Made by a program: the position numbers and the translations under genes. This document shows positions 62,418-64,000 of a stretch of 64,000 bases of DNA, piece by piece. The DNA lies in NCBI RefSeq assembly GCF_000014145.1, contig NC_008255.1, positions 3,984,001 to 4,048,000 of the forward strand, in the 5' to 3' direction. The DNA comes from Cytophaga hutchinsonii ATCC 33406 (GTDB taxonomy: Bacteria; Bacteroidota; Bacteroidia; Cytophagales; Cytophagaceae). The notes below the pieces were generated by a model that made no database searches, was not told the DNA's origin, and was given only the letters and a program-made list of their open reading frames with translations. Numbering within the stretch: the first letter of the stretch is position 1; each line of letters begins with the position of its first letter.

Positions 62418-64000
62418 ATGAAAAAATCGTTACTACCACTTTTACTTGCAGTTTTTGTAATGGGATCTTGTTCCAATGACAAAGACGGAAAATCTGAAAA
62501 TGCTGAAGCATTAATAGAAGCCAAAGGCGGTAAATATTCTGGTGGAATTTTTAAGTACAATGAATCCGAGTTTCTTAAAAATTTATTCCCGCATAACATT
62601 ACTGATGCTACTTCATACAGAATTGCATCTCAGGTTTATGAAGGCTTGTTAAAATTCTCACAGGATTCGTTGCAGCTTACAAATGGCTTGGCTGAAAGCT
62701 ATACCGTTGATGAAACACAAACGATTTACACATTTAAACTTCGTAAAGGTGTTAAGTTTCATGATAACGCTTGTTTCCCAGAAGGAAAAGGCCGTGAGTT
62801 TACTGCAGAAGATGTGAAATATTGCTTCAGCTTACTGTGTACATCTAATCCTCAGCAAAATCAAGGTTTCAGCATGTTCCAGGGAATTCTTAAAGGTGCA
62901 GATGCTTACTATGAAGCAAGTACCGGCGGAAAAAAACCTGAATTTGAAGTAGAAGGTATCAAAGTTATTGATCCGTATACAATTGAATTTACATTACTGG
63001 AGCCAAACTCTATTTTCCCATACAATCTTGCAAGACCATTCACATTTATCTTTGCTAAAGAAGCATATGAAAAATATGGCCAGGAAATGCGTGTTAAAGC
63101 GGTAGGGACAGGTCCATTTGTTATTTCAAGCATTGACGAAGGAACTTCCGTTAACTTATTAAAAAATCCGAACTATTACCTGAAAGATGAAGCAGGTAAC
63201 CAACTTCCTTATTTGAATGGTATTGCTGTTAAATTCTTAAAAGATCGTAAAATTGAATTGATCGAATTTAAGAAAGGCAATTTCCACATGATGTACCGTT
63301 TACCAACTGACTTCATTATTGATATTGAAGAACAATCTGTAAAGAAAACCGGCGAATACGGAATGTATGAATTACAGAAAAATCCTGAAATGGCTGTGCA
63401 CTTCCTTTCTTTTGCAAACCAGGGAAAAATGTTCAGCAACATTAATCTTCGTAAAGCAATTTCTTTTGGTATCGATAGAAAAATGATTTTGGATAAAGTA
63501 TTGGATGGTGAAGGCGATGCTCCTGGCTTCTGGGGAATTACACCGGTAAACGTTTTCCCTCAATATGATGCAAAATCAATTACCGGATATACCTTAAACT
63601 TAGATTCTGCAAACTATTACCTTAAAAAGGCCGGTTTCAAAAGCGGTGCAGATGTTCCTAAAATTGTTCTTGAGCTTAACTCAGACGGCGGAAGAAATGA
63701 AGCTGTAGCATCGGAAGTAAGAACACAATTAAAAAACAACCTGAACATCACAATCGAAACAAATGTAGTTACTACTGCAACATTGATCGATAACATGATC
63801 GGAGGTAAATCAGATCTGTTCCGTGTAGGTTGGATTGCTGATTATCCGAGTCCTGAAAACTTCCTTTGGTATTTGTATGGTAAAAACGTACCTGCAGGTC
63901 CTTCAAGTTCTTCTTACCCGAACATGGCACGTTACAAAAACAGCAAATTTGATGAGTTATATGAAAAAGGTTTAAAAGCTCAAACTGATGCTGATGCCTA
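62418..64000 (+). CDS. Peptide-binding lipoprotein of ABC transporter (SBP_bac_5), C-terminus beyond window
   Basis: ATG at 62418 opens a lipoprotein signal peptide (lipobox MGSC, Cys near 18), and the frame is still open at 64000 (527 codons). The mature part matches extracellular solute-binding family 5: YRIASQVYEGLLKFSQDSLQLTNGLAESYTVDETQTIYTFKLRKGVKFHDN, then VKYCFSLL, then AVGTGPFVI and LRKAISFGIDR. It would capture oligopeptides or dipeptides on the periplasmic side or outer surface. No permease genes are in the window. Confidence 0.92.
   Translation, partial: MKKSLLPLLLAVFVMGSCSNDKDGKSENAEALIEAKGGKYSGGIFKYNESEFLKNLFPHNITDATSYRIASQVYEGLLKFSQDSLQLTNGLAESYTVDETQTIYTFKLRKGVKFHDNACFPEGKGREFTAEDVKYCFSLLCTSNPQQNQGFSMFQGILKGADAYYEASTGGKKPEFEVEGIKVIDPYTIEFTLLEPNSIFPYNLARPFTFIFAKEAYEKYGQEMRVKAVGTGPFVISSIDEGTSVNLLKNPNYYLKDEAGNQLPYLNGIAVKFLKDRKIELIEFKKGNFHMMYRLPTDFIIDIEEQSVKKTGEYGMYELQKNPEMAVHFLSFANQGKMFSNINLRKAISFGIDRKMILDKVLDGEGDAPGFWGITPVNVFPQYDAKSITGYTLNLDSANYYLKKAGFKSGADVPKIVLELNSDGGRNEAVASEVRTQLKNNLNITIETNVVTTATLIDNMIGGKSDLFRVGWIADYPSPENFLWYLYGKNVPAGPSSSSYPNMARYKNSKFDELYEKGLKAQTDADA

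Overview
The window looks like a chromosomal segment of a gliding, Gram-negative Bacteroidota bacterium of the Cytophaga type. From memory of the proteins it most resembles Cytophaga hutchinsonii, but I could not check this. Supporting signs are: gliding and type IX secretion genes (gldJ and a gldM homologue); a protein with a type IX C-terminal sorting domain; many Bacteroidota-type promoters (-7 motif TAnnTTTG); little use of Shine-Dalgarno sequences; a moderately A+T-rich base composition; and families common in this phylum (a YbiT-like ABC-F protein, a split DsbD, 7TM-DISM histidine kinases). I saw no tRNA, rRNA, CRISPR array or insertion sequence.

Layout. Positions 1-9636 hold a leftward run of three large secreted proteins: a 1549-residue protein, a five-domain fibronectin III-like protein and a beta-helix/PKD protein cut by the window edge. 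Then come mfd and a histidine kinase (10066-14813), an NlpC-like lipoprotein, a ceramidase-like enzyme, a glycosyltransferase and an ABC-F ATPase (14803-19836). At 20106-24349 lie a coiled-coil membrane protein and the Anbu proteasome-like operon (Anbu, alpha-E, ATP-grasp). At 24810-33870 are an unusual cysteine-free lipoamide-dehydrogenase homologue, a 1-Cys peroxiredoxin, an OmpH/Skp chaperone, a second sensor kinase, a glutamate-synthase-like FMN enzyme, an outer-membrane barrel protein and an HxlR regulator. At 33873-39461 are a helical-repeat protein, a two-gene DsbD and an M20 peptidase.

Positions 39470-42213 form a short, strikingly A+T-rich accessory island of two genes: a Panacea (SocA/DUF4065) antitoxin-like protein and, 6 bases downstream, a 676-residue protein of unknown family ending in a coiled coil and three membrane helices. 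This is the best candidate for an undescribed system, probably a PanAT-type toxin-antitoxin or phage-defence module. The 3' end of its second gene runs 69 bases into the neighbouring deaminase gene.

The rest (42145-64000) is mainly core metabolism: a PLP deaminase, RluD-type pseudouridine synthase, DMT transporter, MazG, GlmM, cysteine desulfurase, Old Yellow Enzyme, glycyl-tRNA synthetase, ferrochelatase, a sugar aminotransferase, GldM and GldJ with an unknown lipoprotein between them, ComF, exonuclease III and the start of a peptide-binding lipoprotein. Several long palindromes (43125-43181, 49366-49417) and one broken small gene (51718-51951) lie in the gaps. Most convergent gene pairs are separated by clear hairpin terminators.
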